Assembly (NCBI GenBank): GCA_951802425.1
Contig: OX637794.1
Location: forward strand, 5,084,001 to 5,148,000
Reading direction: 5' to 3'
Source of the DNA: Clavaria fumosa
Lineage: Eukaryota > Basidiomycota > Agaricomycetes > Agaricales > Clavariaceae
Length of the DNA stretch: 64,000 nt
Shown: positions 1 through 12,256 of the stretch, in pieces
How positions within the stretch are numbered: position 1 is the stretch's first letter
Layout: each line of letters opens with the position of its first letter
The notes under the pieces: generated by a model
What the model was told of the DNA's origin: nothing
The model's database searches: none
Seen by the model: only the letters and a program-made list of their open reading frames with translations
Program-made: the position numbers and the translations under genes

Positions 1-827
1 TTCACACTTCCCTCAGACTCTGTTCTAGAACCTTCTCCCACCATCCCCCTGTTCTTGTGACCAATGGGAGGATGCCCATGACCCATGGGAGTCATTGTTG
101 TTGTGGTTCCTTTGTTCCTTGAAGATTGCACAGGCACTTGTGGTGAAACCCTCCTGGAAATTTGATATATACTATGTTTCAGAGTACTCTTCTACTCCTG
201 TCCTTGCAGTATAAGATCCCACCTGTAGTTCCCTGTTCTGCAATTTGAATATTATCATCCCTTGATCCTGAACTCTGAGCTTTCATCCTCATTGTCCTCA
301 ACATTCTTCACATCATCCAAGCAACTCCAAGCAACTCTGACAGACTTTGGAGTTTTACCTTTAACTTCTGATTTTGGTCTTAGGTGTTGTTCCATTTGAC
401 AAATAGGGACATGTATATACATGGTGGCACAACACATACATTGAGACCACAGTCCCATCTATCTCTGCTAACACTATCTACTTCTCTGCTTCTCTGAACT
501 CAGACTCTAATCAGATTCCAATCATACTTCTCTGCTCCATTCTGCTAACCTCTGCACTACTAACCTGACAGAACCATGACAGTATATTTGAACTTCACAC
601 CTTGTATATACAACAACTCTAACAATGCCTACAACACAATCTGGTGCTCAGCTTCCACCTCTGGTTGCTGAAGACATGAGATCCCAGAACCAACTGAGGC
701 CACTCTGAGTGTGTCTGGACCTCTGGACCATGATGAAGAGTCTGAGCCTTTGGTCACTGATGATGATGATAAACTAAATGACTGTCTGACACCTCAAGCT
801 GATCATGAACTAACTCTGGTGCATCTC
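1..827. other. AT-rich, CpG-poor intergenic or decayed repeat sequence
   Basis: I see no gene. Open frames are short and resemble nothing I recognise. CpG is almost absent while TpG and CpA are common, as in the old LTR that begins right after it, so this is probably mutated repeat DNA. Confidence 0.5.
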
Positions 828-1139
828 TATCAGACTGGGTCTCACAAAACTTAAAGGTAAGGTCATGACAACAATACTAAGATAAGGGGAAAGAGTACTA
901 AGATAAGGGGAAAAGAGTACAAAAAAGGAAAAGTGAAAGTATATATACTGATTGCTTCGGCACTTGCTGGCATTCCCATAATTGGACCCTTGGATCATGT
1001 GACATGCCAAGGCACAGGTCAGGTGACTTTGGGGATTATGTAATCTGACTCTCAGCCACAGGTCATGTGACCTTCCAACAAGCCTCCCCAGTTTCTCTAC
1101 AACTCCTTTTTGGGATGGCTTAGGTAAGCGATCCTAACA
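828..1139 (-). repeat. Diverged LTR, low-coordinate end of the deleted gypsy element
   Basis: It shares the full layout of the LTR at 8112-8399: a start near CAGACTGGGTCTCAC, a mid segment with AATACTAAGATAAGGGG and an end at GATCCTAACA. Most CpGs of the younger LTR are TpG or CpA here. On the element strand this is the 3' LTR, because the purine tract lies next to it at 1140. Confidence 0.85.
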
Positions 1140-1339
1140 TCACCCCCCTCTTAAGGCTGGGTGTCCTGACCAGCTAGCTTGGCCTTGTCAGGGTGGGAGA
1201 GGAAGAAGTCCCAGAGAAGCAATGTTACATTAGTGAGGTTCAGGGCTCCCAAGTGTTTTCCTCCACTGGGTATCCCAACCACTTCACCAAGTACTTCACC
1301 CCATGCCCCACCTTCTTGACATCAAGGATCGCCTCCACA

Positions 1340-1675
1340 TAGGGTGTGACATGGGTATGGGTAACCTGCACGGGTTTCCTGCTGCACGGGTTTCCTGCTG
1401 GGTGCGGGTACGGGTAGGGTACAGGTAAGCATTCTGCTACCCGTGCGCTTTAAAATAAGCCCTAGAACATCCAAAACAGACAGGAATTGGTTGAGATATG
1501 CTTATAACAATCTGAAACCACTGTTTCAAGCATATCTCACTCAATTCTTGTCCATTTTCAATGTTCTAGGGCTCATTTTGATGGGTAAACCCGCCAGGTA
1601 CAGGTATGGGTACATTCTGGGTGCGGGTACGGGTCAGCATTGAGATACCCACGGGTTTACCCATGTCACACACTA
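1340..1675. mobile_element. Foldback MITE of hAT type inside the old gypsy copy
   Basis: This 336 bp insertion interrupts the chromodomain region. It is bounded by an 8 bp direct duplication, CCTCCACA (1332-1339 and 1676-1683). The empty site is seen in the homologous sequence near 8597. The ends are inverted repeats beginning TAGGGTGTGACATGGGTA on the left and TAGTGTGTGACATGGGTA on the right (read inward). The inside is also a long imperfect inverted repeat: a CCCTAGAACAT segment near 1458 pairs with its complement near 1560. An 8 bp duplication with TAG ends is typical of hAT elements. There is no coding capacity, so it is non-autonomous. Confidence 0.88.
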
Positions 1676-2912
1676 CCTCCACATCATACTCCAGGTGGTC
1701 ATTGTCAATTGTAGGGGGTGGAGGGGGAGGCAGGTTCTGAGAAGGGAAGGAAGGGGGATGGTATGGCATCAACAGCAACTTGTTGAAGACCTGATGGATG
1801 TGCCACACCCAGGGGAGTCTGAGCCAATACCCTGCTGGTCCCACCTTCTCCTCAATTGTGAAGGGTCCTGCTCACTGATGGTCAAGCTTCTTGGAGGGCC
1901 AGTCCATTTTCAGGTTCCAGGTATCCAGCCAAACCAGGTCTTCTGTAGAGTACTCATGGCTCAGACACTTTCCAACATCATAGCTCCTCTTCATTGCTGC
2001 CGCTGCTTTCTCCATTGCTTCCTTGGCTGCTCTTTGGGACTCTGTGAGCTTAGCCATCCACTCATCTGCAGCAGGGTTTACCTCTGAGGGTGGGCAGAGT
2101 CCCCCATTCCATAGGTGCTGGCCATATTCAAGCCAGCACTTTCCATCCTCCATAAGTCTCTGGCATTGGGGAGACACCATAGATCATCTCCACCAACCTC
2201 CTACTCAGGTTCAATTCCAGCCAATGGACTAGGATTCCTGAGTCCTTCTCTTCACTCATCTCTGCCTGTCAGAACAGCATCTCAAATTTCCCAAAGAACT
2301 CTGGTGCCATCATGCCTGTTTCAACCCTGCAACATCTACAAGGGCAGTCACACAGTCATTTGGGTTATCAAATGCCTGCTTCATCTCATCCACAAATTCT
2401 GCCCAGGTTCTGGCCTCACCATTACCCAGGATCTCTTCCACCTTCATATTTGCTCATTCCACAGCAAATCCTTCTCCAGCAATTTTGCTCAGAGCAAAGA
2501 GGACCTTCACCAGGTCTGTAGTATAGGTAGTCAGGTTTGCCATAAACAGGAGGTGAAGGGATTAGAGGAAAATACAAAAGTTCCTTTTCTGCCCATTGAA
2601 GGGGGCAAACAGCTAGGTCAGCATCATTCTATGGCACTGTAAAATAAAGTTCCAGGCCTTGAGTGAGTAGTGGGTGGTGTTGCTGGGCACTTGGTATCAC
2701 TCAGAGAGGGTCACAGTCATCCTCCAGGTTGGATCATGTGTATCTACACACAGTAAAAATTTCATGTGGTTCTGTTACACACCACAGGCAAGGAAAAGGA
2801 GAAGAGGATGATAGGGGCTGAGCTGTGACAATGTGTCACAGTTTGAAATTAAGGGTCTAGGCTAGCTGGGTTAGGACACAGGGCTAGGGCAGAAGGGCAG
2901 ATCTTAGTATTA

Positions 2913-3203
2913 TATCAGACTGGGTCTCACACAACTTAAGGGTAAGGTCATGATGACAATACTAAGATAAGGGGAAAAGAGTACAAAAAAGGAAAAGGTG
3001 AAGTACTTATAGTGAATGCTTCAGCACTTGCTGGTGTTCTCATGCTTGGACCCTTGGATCATGTGACATGCCAAGGTGCAGGTCAGGTGACTTTGGGGAT
3101 TAAGTAATCTGACTCTCAGCCACAGGTCATGTGGCCTTCCAACAAGCCTCCCCAGTTTCTCCACAACTCCTCTTTGGGATGGCTTAGGTAAGCAATCCTA
3201 ACA
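2913..3203 (-). repeat. Diverged LTR, high-coordinate end of the deleted gypsy element
   Basis: It is homologous to the LTR at 13456-13743. It is preceded on the plus strand by GATCTTAGTATTATAT, the same internal junction as in the younger copy. It is CpG-depleted. Confidence 0.85.
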
Positions 3204-4120
3204 CCAGCAGCTAACAACAATGATGATGCACCAGCAGCTAACAACAATGATGGCACACCAGCAGCCTCCAATACTATGTATGATATGCCATGGCACAATC
3301 CCTTCATCTGGCACATTATGCCACATGAATACATTAGTCTTATTCACATTACCAGTATTACCCATGGTCACAAGCATCACCACGTGACCCACCTCATGAC
3401 ATGACAACATCAACATTCATATATGCAGCTATCAGTCAGCTGCATATGTTTTCTAATAACTGCTTCACAGCTACTATATTTCAAATTTTGCTGGAAGACC
3501 CCAGGAACCCTAAATGAATTTTAGGGGTGAAAAAAAAGTTTTGAGGAGAAGCACCAAATGAGAGTTAACATCATCAAAGACATAGTGAGGACTAAAAGGG
3601 GGGACTTTTTTTTTGGGGAATATTTCATGTGGGGTCCTTGTCGGGGTGTTGTTTAGGTTTGTAGGAAGGCAACTGTAGTCCTGGATGTGGCAGAGTAATT
3701 GAAACAAAGTCAGGGTGTATTATTCATGCACTATACTCAATCTTTCAATGTGATCCCATTTGATTTAGGTGCCACCACAAGTACAAACTTGTGTGAGGAT
3801 GTGAGAACTGGATTCTGACTATATGCTGGAATTGTTGCTTTGTGGGTGATGGGAGGGGGGAGAGAGGGATGGAATATGATAGGTATGGGATGGCCCAGTA
3901 TAGCATTGCATTTGTTTTGGAATCCTATGGTTGGTTTTGATAAACGGGAGAATTTTGACTGGGTTGGTCAGCAGCTTTGGCATGCATTTGGAAATGAGTT
4001 TTGGGAAAATGTAAACCATGGATATTGAGGATTAGAGGGGTAGATATAGGCACACAAAATTTCAAAAGACTAGCTTGAGTGGTTAGCTTGCAGTGAAAGA
4101 AAGCGCAGATACTCCATCTG
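3204..4120. other. No recognised gene; short tandem repeat at its start
   Basis: At about 3204-3262 a segment containing CAGCAGCTAACAACAATGATG is present twice in tandem. The rest is AT-rich with only short, unrecognised frames. The 5' end of the hAT element should lie here or just downstream, but I could not find a match to its 3' terminal sequence. Confidence 0.4.
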
Positions 4121-6883
4121 CACAAGGACTATGCTGTTAGTAATCAGCCAGCTGGAAATGTCAAGCCTCGCAGCATTGCTGATCTAAGGAATCGGCCAGC
4201 TGGAAACGTCAATCTTCGCAATGCCGCAGATGTGTGGACGTTCTATGAGAAGGTCGATAATAATTTGAAGGCGGTCTGCAAATTCTGCATGTGTGTTGCT
4301 TCATTCTATCATTTTCACTACCCCCTTACCTCCGAGTCCAGGAACCTTGCTAAGACTCAGCATCACCTTGTCCCAGCAAGTTTCTCGTCAACCTCGTCTA
4401 CATCAACACTCCGGAACCACCTCGTGCTAAAGCATGAGGCACTTTGGGTTCAAGCATGCGACCGACTGAAGATACCAATCAAATCGCAAGCAGGGCTAGC
4501 AGCGGCGGCAAAGGTTCGGGGCGCCCGTCCAGAAGAACAAGCTCGCGTCAAGTTTATTCCAAACCAACCATTCTCAAAGTCTTCATTTGTTGATGCAATT
4601 GTAGATTTCATCGTCAAGGAAGATTTGGCACGTATCATGAACATCTTATGTCATGCTTTGCTCATATATCTAATATACATAGCCAATTAATATTATTGGG
4701 TCATCGCAACTCATCGTAATCTTCAAGATGCTTAAGTCAGACCTCAAGGACTCTGATATCCCTGGCCATACAACGTTGCGCACACGTATTGATGAGCTAT
4801 TGAGGATTTACTTAGATTATCTCATTGTTGAGTTTCAGGTGCGTTGCATTCTTTCTGTACCTGCTTACTCATGGCTCGCAAGCAGGGTGTGCAGGGGAAC
4901 ATATCATTTACCACTGATATGTGGTCAGATCCCAATAGAGAACCTTTTATGGCCATCACAGTGCATTGGATTGTAACGAAAGCTGAGCAAACTCCAGCAG
5001 GTGTTCAGTATTCTCTTTGTCTTCAAGCTGCACTGATAGGGTTCATCCGTGTTCCTGGCCACCATACGGGAGAGCACCTCGCTCATGCATTCATCAGTGT
5101 TTTGGATCGTATTGGAATCACAGAAAAGGTATGAAAATGTTGAATAACAGCATTTTTACTTATCAATATGTTTACAGATAGGCTGGATCACGACTGACAA
5201 TGCCACGAACAATGATCTGCTCATGGAGACGCTTGCCGATAAATTCAATAGGCGAAAAATAAAATTTAACAGGTACACGCAACATATTTGGTAAGCAGCT
5301 TCCCTTCTGTTTAGTAATGACTCAATTCTTTTCAGATGTTTTCCACATGTTGTCAATTTGGCCGTCAAGGCAGTTTTAGCAGCTATGACCAAGTTAGAAC
5401 GTGGCGAGGAAGACTCCAGCGACTATGATCCTCCATCTCGACCAGCAACATACTTACCACTTATATTGGAGCGTGATCCCATTTCAATTATTCGAACCTT
5501 CATTGCGACTGTGAGTAGCTCTGCCTCACAATTGGATTTGCTCAATTTTTGTAGGTGCGACGATCATCAATACTTCTAAATGAATTTTCCATTATCCAAC
5601 AACGACTCAATGCTACGAAGTACCAGCTTATTCGCGATGTCAAGACAAGATGGTCATCAGTATTGCTGATGCTAGAGCGTGTTTTGTTGCTTAAGGATGT
5701 ATGTATAACAGTTTATCCATGTGTTATTTAGACTAATACATACAATAGCCAATTAGAAAGCTGTTCGCAAGCCACGAAGGCGCTTCATTGCAGCGGTATA
5801 AGCTGAGTACTGAAGAGTGGACAATTTTGGCGGATTTTCATGACATTCTTATGGTATAACTTCATTAAATTTCGTACGTTCAACTAAATTTGAATCGTTT
5901 TAGGTTCCTCATGCATTTCAACAAATCTTATCACACGAAAAGACACCAACCCTACGCAACGCGCTCCCAGCATATGCAGGCATCATCACACGATGGGAGG
6001 AATACATCGACGTGCACCCTGAGTACAGTAATGTCATCAATCTTGGCCTTGATAAATTGGAGAGTTATGAAGAACGCACTACTCTCTGCCCAGCTTACGA
6101 ACTTGCGATGAGTATGTTTTCTTGAGTAAGCAGTGTTTTGTTCTGATGTCTTTTGCAGTTCTCGATCCATCAATCAAGCTTGCTTGGCTCATCAGAAACC
6201 AGCCGCAGTGTGTACCGATTGCAAAGCAGGAACTTATGCTCCAGGTAAGTCTATTCTTGCTCATGGTTATGTGTACTAACAATTCAGCAGCTTCGGCCAA
6301 TCTTCAATCGACTTAATGAGCGGGTTACTACAGGCCAAGACCAATGTCCGCCACCTGCGACCGCTCTCAATGCCCAATCAAAAGCGCACCAACTCCTTGG
6401 TCTACATCAAGAAAGCCTGCTCGAATCACAAGATTTAATAGTTGAGGTTGAGTGTTACTTGAATGACCGAAGTGCCAGCACCAGCTCACTCTGCTTCTGG
6501 CAGGTAAGCAATTGAAATGACTATTTATGCATTAGCTGACACACAAGAAGGAAAATCAGTTACGTTATCCAACCCTCTTCATGCTCAGTCTGGACATTTT
6601 ACCTATACAAGCATCGTCTGTCCCTTGTGAGCGAATTTTTTCATCAGCAAAGGCGACCATGGCACCGCGGCGAAGTCGAATTAAACCAGACCTCATGGAG
6701 GCGTTACAACTTTTGAAATTTTCAATCCGGGATGGGAAGGAACTGGACTTCAGTCGGGGTGGATCAGCTGAGCGTGAGTTGAGAGAGCTAGAGGAGTTGA
6801 TGGAGGATAGTTTACATGTTCCAGAGGATGTCAATGCCTTCGTAGCGGGGCTCACGGCTGACTTCAGGGAGCTGCAGATGTGA
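4121..6883 (+). CDS. hAT-family transposase, 11 exons, apparently full frame
   Basis: This is a DNA transposase of the hAT superfamily. It carries an N-terminal BED zinc finger (CKFC near 4268, paired with HLVLKH near 4420), a central RNase H-like core (FTTDMWSDPN near 4910, ITTDNATNN near 5185) and a C-terminal dimerisation domain (SVPCERIFSSAKATM near 6620). Predicted exons are: to 4627, 4683-4838, 4883-5128, 5178-5272, 5336-5510, 5555-5698, 5749-5853, 5904-6111, 6159-6244, 6291-6503 and 6551-6883. All phases fit, giving about 755 residues from 4121. Every intron is GT-AG except the first (4628-4682), which has a GC donor. The true start is uncertain because no ATG precedes the finger in frame. 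A 43-45 bp stretch just upstream of the finger (about 4141-4230) is tandemly duplicated. A possible extra intron lies between CKFC and the His pair. The gene is probably the autonomous copy of its element. Confidence 0.85.
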
Positions 6884-7034
6884 CATTCCCACGCCTTCCT
6901 TTTTTGGTAGTTTAACCGTGACTTGAGTCACTTGTAACCGTTTCAATGCACTTGTCACACTATCTTGATCGGTTCCACTCCACTCAGCTTTCTATATTTG
7001 GAAAAAACTGGACCAAACTGGACCAAACCGGACC

Positions 7035-7046
7035 GTGGCAACACTA
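7035..7046 (+). repeat. Probable 3' terminus of the hAT element
   Basis: The sequence GTGGCAACACTA, read inward from the right, is TAGTGTTGCCAC, a typical hAT terminal inverted repeat. It lies 150 bp past the transposase stop, just before retroelement-like sequence starts. I could not find the partner at the 5' side, so the boundary is provisional. Confidence 0.5.
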
Positions 7047-8097
7047 GGCGGGAGGCTCGGGGTTGGCAGCAGCAGACATCGTGACCCTCATGCTGAGGAT
7101 GGTGGGTTGACACTGGGTATCGGAAAAGGAAGCACTGGTAGCACTCCAGAGTAGTTAGTTGTGAGTAGGGATAGTGGGGGTAGTACTGGTGTAAGTGTAT
7201 ATCTCAACACAAGAGCAGGGACTGAGGGTCGAGGTAGTGGAGTAGGGCTTGGAGGCATTGTGGGTGGAGCGGGAGGATACAGGGTTACTGGGACCAAGGG
7301 GTTGGAGCTCCCCGAGGAAACCAAACCTGGTCCGAGCATCATCCCTAATGAAGCGGACACAGAGGCCGGGGTCTGGGGACCCGAAGGTTGTTGGTTGGGT
7401 GTGTATGGATGGCGAGGGGTCTGGGGACCCGAAGGTTGTTGGTCGGGTGTGTATGGATAGCAAGGGGTCTGGGGACCCAAAGGTTGTTGGTTGGGTGTGT
7501 ATGGATGGCGAGGGGGCCTGAGGTGGCACTGTTTCATCCCGATGGGACCTCAAGTGCATCCTCGGCAGGTTGGGTTGGGGTGTCTTTGGCACAGCGTACG
7601 ACATACTGTCAAGAGTAGGTCAATTCCACCAAAATACAAGTGTAAACAACAGTGAGGGAGGGTGTAGCAGTAATTCTGATGGTGAGAGGGAATTCTGCAT
7701 GCAAGCTGCATTGGCAGGAAGAGGCGCAGATACAACAGGAGGAGGTGGGAGGTAGCAGAACAACATAAGGGGGGGTTTTGACCTGGAGACCACATGAGAG
7801 GGTGGCCACTATGTGATGCCCAGTCCAGTACCTGAGGCAGCTCTCGACAGCAATCCTTGTGCATAAGCGGGTAATCGAGTTTATGTTGTATGCTGTAGTA
7901 ACTACTACAACCTTGGGGTTTATATAGTAAGTGGTATCTAAAATAGGATAGCGTAGGAGAAAATCTGCAAAGAAGAAGTTATAAAACAAAGACCAAGGAA
8001 TTGCCCAGAAACATGTTTCAGCCACAGTATCCAAATCCCCAAATCTAATATTGTTAAGGGACCTTCATTAACTCATCTGGTGACCACCCTGCAAGTC
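7047..8097 (-). mobile_element. Degenerate proline-rich retroelement ORF (gag-like) with 48 bp repeats
   Basis: On the minus strand, 7088-7604 is open in two overlapping frames and encodes proline-rich sequence. A 16-residue unit with TTFGSPDP is repeated about three and a half times, seen in DNA as a 48 bp tandem repeat at about 7371-7515. A diverged copy without the repeat expansion lies at 62100-62362, and part of it lies inverted at 62852-62929. The multi-copy nature and composition suggest the N-terminus of a retroelement gag or similar protein. No enzymatic domain is visible. The segment 7605-8097 has no recognised content. Confidence 0.5.
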
Positions 8098-8399
8098 CTA
8101 AACTGACTCCATATCTGACTGGGTCTCACACAACTTAAGCATAAGGTCATGACGACAATACTAAGATAAGGGGAAAAGGGTACAAGAATGGAAAAGACGT
8201 AGTATATATAGCGAACACTTCGGCATTTGCCGGCGTTCCCACGCTCGGACCTCTCGGATCACGTGACGCGCCCAGGCCCAAGTCATGTGATCTCCCGATT
8301 ATGTAATCCTCCACCACAGGTCATGTGACCTTCCAACAATCTTCTCTAATTTCTCCACAACTCCTCCTTTTGGGATGGCTTAGGTAAGCAATCCTAACA
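8098..8399 (-). repeat. 3' LTR of the gypsy element
   Basis: It ends in ATCCTAACA on the plus strand, so the element-strand LTR starts TGTTAGGAT, directly after the purine tract. Against the 5' LTR there are 5 transitions over 288 bp. Four of them are CpG in one copy and CpA in the other. Confidence 0.9.
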
Positions 8400-8413
8400 T
8401 CACCCCCCTCTTA
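8400..8413 (-). promoter_or_regulatory. Polypurine tract of the gypsy element
   Basis: On the minus strand the sequence AAGAGGGGGGTGA lies immediately upstream of the 3' LTR start TGTTAGG. This is the expected position and composition for the plus-strand primer of reverse transcription. The old copy at 1140 has the same tract. Confidence 0.8.
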
Positions 8414-11400
8414 AGGCTGGGCGTCTCGACCAGCTAGCTTGGCCTTGTCAGGGTGGGCAAGGAAGAAGTCCCGGAGCAGCAGCACTACATTGGTGAGGTT
8501 CCTACGGGGCTCCCAAGTGTTTTCCTCCACTGGGTATCCCAACCACTTCACCAAGTACTTCACCCCACGTCCCACTTTCTTAACATCAAGGATCACCTCC
8601 ACATCATACTCCAGGTGGTCATCATCAATTGTAGGGGGCGGAGGGGGAGGCAGGTTCTGAGAAGGGAAGGAAGGGGGGTGGTATGGTGTCAACAGCAACT
8701 CATTGAAGACCTGATGGATGCGCCAGGCCCGAGGGAGCTTGAGGCGATACCCAGCAGGTCCCACCTTCTCCTCAACTGCAAAGGGGCCTGCTCTCTTGTT
8801 GTCAAGCTTTTTACAGGGCTGGTCCATCTTCAAGTTTCTAGTATCCAGCCAGACCAGATCTCCCTCAGAGTACTCCCGACTTGGGCGTTTCCCCTTATCG
8901 TAGCTCTTCTTCATTGCTGCCACCGCTTTCTCCATTGCCTCCTTGGCTGCTCTTCGGGACTCCGTGAGCTTAGCCATCCACTCGTCCGCCACTGGGTTCA
9001 CCTCAGAAGGTGGCCGGAGCCCCCCATTCCATGGGTGTCGTCCATAATCGAGGAAGAAAGGTGTCTGTCCTGTCGCTGAGTGCTCATGATTATTAAGAGC
9101 AAACTCCGCAGTGGACAACCATTCAGCCCAGTCATCCTGGAGATGGTCCACGTAAGCCCGGAGATAGATCTCCATCTCCTGGTTCGCCCATTCCATCTGT
9201 CCATCAGTCTGCGGATGAAAGGCAGTACTTGGATTTGCCTTTACCTGGATCATGGAGTAGAACTCCTTCATGAAGCGGGACACGAACTGGGACCCCCGGT
9301 CACTCACAACCTTGTGAGGGACTCCATGGTCACGAAACACTCGATCCCGGAGGAGACGTGCCGCTCCAAGTCCTGTGAGGTCGAGCCCAATCACTTCGAG
9401 CAGTGTCCGTTTTGTGAATTTGTTGACAATAACAAGGATGGCATTATGTCCACGGGAGAGGGGGAGGGGACCGACTATGTCCCATGAGATCACCGACCAG
9501 GGACCATCAGGCACCAGATGGGGGTGCAGTGGGGCAGCATGCTTGGTACGGTCGGGCTTCGTCTGCTGGCATGTCTCACACCCCTGGGCATACCGATCCG
9601 CATCTTTTACCATGTCCAGCCACCAATAACCCTTCACTAGTGCTGCTCTCAACTTCTGGGGCCCGGGGTGTCCAGCAGCAGGGAGGTCATGCTCAAACTC
9701 AAGAACGGCCTCACAAGCTCCTAGGGGGACCCAAGTGACTATCCCCTTTCGCCAGAGTCCAGCACGATCTCGTGTCCACTCATCATCAAGCTCCTCCGGC
9801 TTCTGTATGTGTACTGTGCTATTTTTCTGGAGTAGCGTCTCCATTTCCAATGTGAATGACACATGGACTTCCGTTTCCAGAAAAACCTGCACCGGTGCAT
9901 CCTCCTCCACCATCTCTCCATAGTCCAGTCTCCGGGAGAGTGCATCTGCCTTTGTATTCGACTTGCCAGTGCGATACTTTATCTCAAAGTCAAAGCACTG
10001 GAGCTCTCCAACCCAACGAACCTGCCTCGGCTTCAACTTCTGGGGCTTCCGGAAGTACTGGAGGTTTGCATGGTCCGTCCAGATCTCGATCATCTCCTCT
10101 GTTCCAATGAGGTATGCTCGCCACTCGCGAAGTGCCCAAATCACAGCCAAGAACTCCTTGTCGTACACATTGTAGTTCTTCTCAGCTGCAGTGAGGGCCT
10201 TGGAGATATAGTCAACAACTCTCCAGGTTCCATCTGTCTGCTGCTGCGAGAGCACTCCACCAGTTGCCAGGTTGCTTGCATCTGTCTCTACCTTCCATCT
10301 CCCTTTGTCCTGAGGCAGAGCCAAGACCAGGGCCGATACAAGTGCCTGGCGGAGATCTCGGAAGGCTGCTTCCTCCTCCTCCTCCCATTTCCATGGAACA
10401 TTCCCAGTCAGCCGGAAGAGTGGCTTTGCTCAGGCAGAAAGATTCGGGATGTGCCGGCGGAGGTAGTTCAGCATCCCATTGAACCTCTGGACATCCTTCA
10501 CATTCTTAGGATGTGGCCAATCTCGGACTGCCACACCCTTGGCCGGATTATGCTCTAGTCTGTTGTGGGAGATCTTCATCCCCAGGAAGATGATCTCACT
10601 CTTCTCAAACTCGCATTTACTGAGTTTGAGACACAACCCATTCTCTCCAAACTTCCTCAAGACCCGATCCATCCAGTACCGGTGTGTAGCCAAGTCCTCT
10701 GCAAACACAATGACATCATCCACATAGGCCCTCACATGTCCTCCTGCAATCTCCTCCCTCAACACATGATTCATGAAGCGTTGGAAGGTAGCAGGGGCAT
10801 TCTGCAGTCCAAACCACATGACAGCTGGTTCGAAGAGTCCACGGGGTGTCAGGAAAGTGCAGTGGTGCTGGTGCTCGGGCCAGACCTGCATAGATGGGAA
10901 ACCTCCCTTTGCATCAATCTTAGAGTAGATCGATGCTCCTTTAAGCACATCTACTGTGTCTCGGATGCAGGGGAGGGGGTACTTGTCCTTGATCAGGTGT
11001 GCATTCAGCCTCAAGTGGTCAATGATTGGCCGCAGTTTGTCCTTCTCATGTTTGAAGAAGAAGGGGCTGGCATACGGGAATTTTGAGGGCCGGATTCGTC
11101 CAGAAGCAAGCTGCTCATCCACCCAACGGTTCATCTCCACCATCTCCTGCTGTGTCAAAGAATACAGCTTGGAGGAGAGGTGCTCAGGGTCCTTTTTGAA
11201 CTTGATCTTAATATCGAAGTCTGGTCAGGAGCGGGGAAGTTCATCCCACTTCGCTTCACTAAACACCAAAGGGTAGCGGCTGGGCCAATCGGGGGTAGGG
11301 CCAGAGTTGGGAAAACGGGTGTCCAGAATACTCGTGGATGCGAGGGTACTCATTTTCAGGGGTGCAGAGGCTCGAGGGGATGGGGAACACTGTGGGGGGC

Positions 11401-12256
11401 AGCGGGTAAGGCTCAGCTCTGCCTTCTGCCAGTCGATATCCGGGTTATGCTGCTTGAGCCAGTCATACCCAAGGATGACCTTGTGGGACTGGGTCTTTCC
11501 CAGCAGAAAGTGGATCCACTCCTGGTGGTCACCAACTCTCACCAGCACCTCTATCCCATACTGGACCTTTCCATTCCTGTTCTGTGTCCCATCCACATTA
11601 TACATGGTGATTGGGTTCAGCAGGAGAGATGGCTCCAGTCCCACTCCTTTTGCCCACTCCAAATCCATGAAGCAGTTGGTGCACCCTGAGTCGACAAGGG
11701 CCTTCATTGTGGTCCCTTTGCCAGTGCTGAAAGCCTCCAAGTGCACCTGGATGGCTAGCTCTCGTGGCACATGTTTCCGCACTTCTGGCCGCACTCTGGT
11801 TAGGCGCTCTGCCAGTCTCACTTCCTCCTTCACCTCAGACCCAATTCGGGTATGTCTCCGCTGCAAGATAGTATATCGGGGTATACTTGCAGCAGGCACA
11901 GGGATGGAAAGGGGGCTGGCACACTTCTTCTCCCCAGTGGGAGTCCTCCTCTCTCTCTCACACAGCTCTATGCAGGCTCGGAGCCGTGCAATCTCTTTCT
12001 CATATCCCTCCGCCATTTGGGGGGCACATGGTGCTGCCCGGGTTTGGGCCCTTGGGACCTGCAGACGCATATCAGGCAGGGGGCAGAAACGGACAGCATG
12101 GCCAGTCTGGTGGCATCGGAAACAACATCTCTCATCAGCAGGGGCCCATCCTCGGGCCATGGCCACATCTGGAGTACACAGCAGAGGGGTCACAAGAGGT
12201 CGCGAAACGGTCACGGCAGGTCGCAGTAGGGTCGCGGTGGGTCGCGCGGGGGTCAC
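8411..12256 (-). pseudogene. Gypsy pol region: zinc knuckle, protease, RT, RNase H, integrase, chromodomain
   Basis: One reading frame carries, in order, a CCHC knuckle (CFRCHQTGHAVRFC, about 12120), an aspartic protease (LVDSGCTN near 11690 and ILGYDWL near 11450), reverse transcriptase with YVDD (about 10710), RNase H (ETDASNLATGG near 10285), an HHCC finger plus DDE integrase core (about 9740-9180) and a C-terminal chromodomain (VKYLVKWLGYP near 8540). TGA codons at 11225-11227 and 10430-10432 split it into three open pieces, but the frame is unchanged across both. At the first, restoring Arg gives the Arg-Pro expected between protease and RT in this family. The product would replicate and integrate the element. 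The chromodomain usually directs insertion to marked chromatin. Confidence 0.92.

Larger units (their letters stand above)
828..3203 (-). mobile_element. Old, internally deleted Ty3/gypsy element (same family as 8.1-13.7 kb)
   Basis: Two diverged LTRs (828-1139 and 2913-3203) flank about 1.77 kb of internal sequence. It aligns on the minus strand to the younger element at 8098-13743. Starting at 1140 it has the same purine tract complement, then the chromodomain and integrase C-terminal region up to about 2110. It then jumps directly to gag-homologous sequence (about 2130-2640). The missing part corresponds to roughly 9.03-12.31 kb of the younger copy, so most of integrase, RNase H, RT and protease is gone. 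Frames are riddled with stops and CpG is nearly absent. The gag part keeps a three-G run at about 2342-2344 where the younger copy has four, which helps to place a frameshift there. No target-site duplication is visible. Confidence 0.85.

Noticed and set aside
8453..9079. Plus-strand frames of 130-350 codons across the gypsy element
   Set aside because: They are antisense shadows of the conserved minus-strand gag-pol frame.
9735..10558. Plus-strand ORF of 231 codons opposite RNase H
   Set aside because: It is an antisense shadow; the minus strand encodes a complete RNase H and integrase with catalytic motifs.
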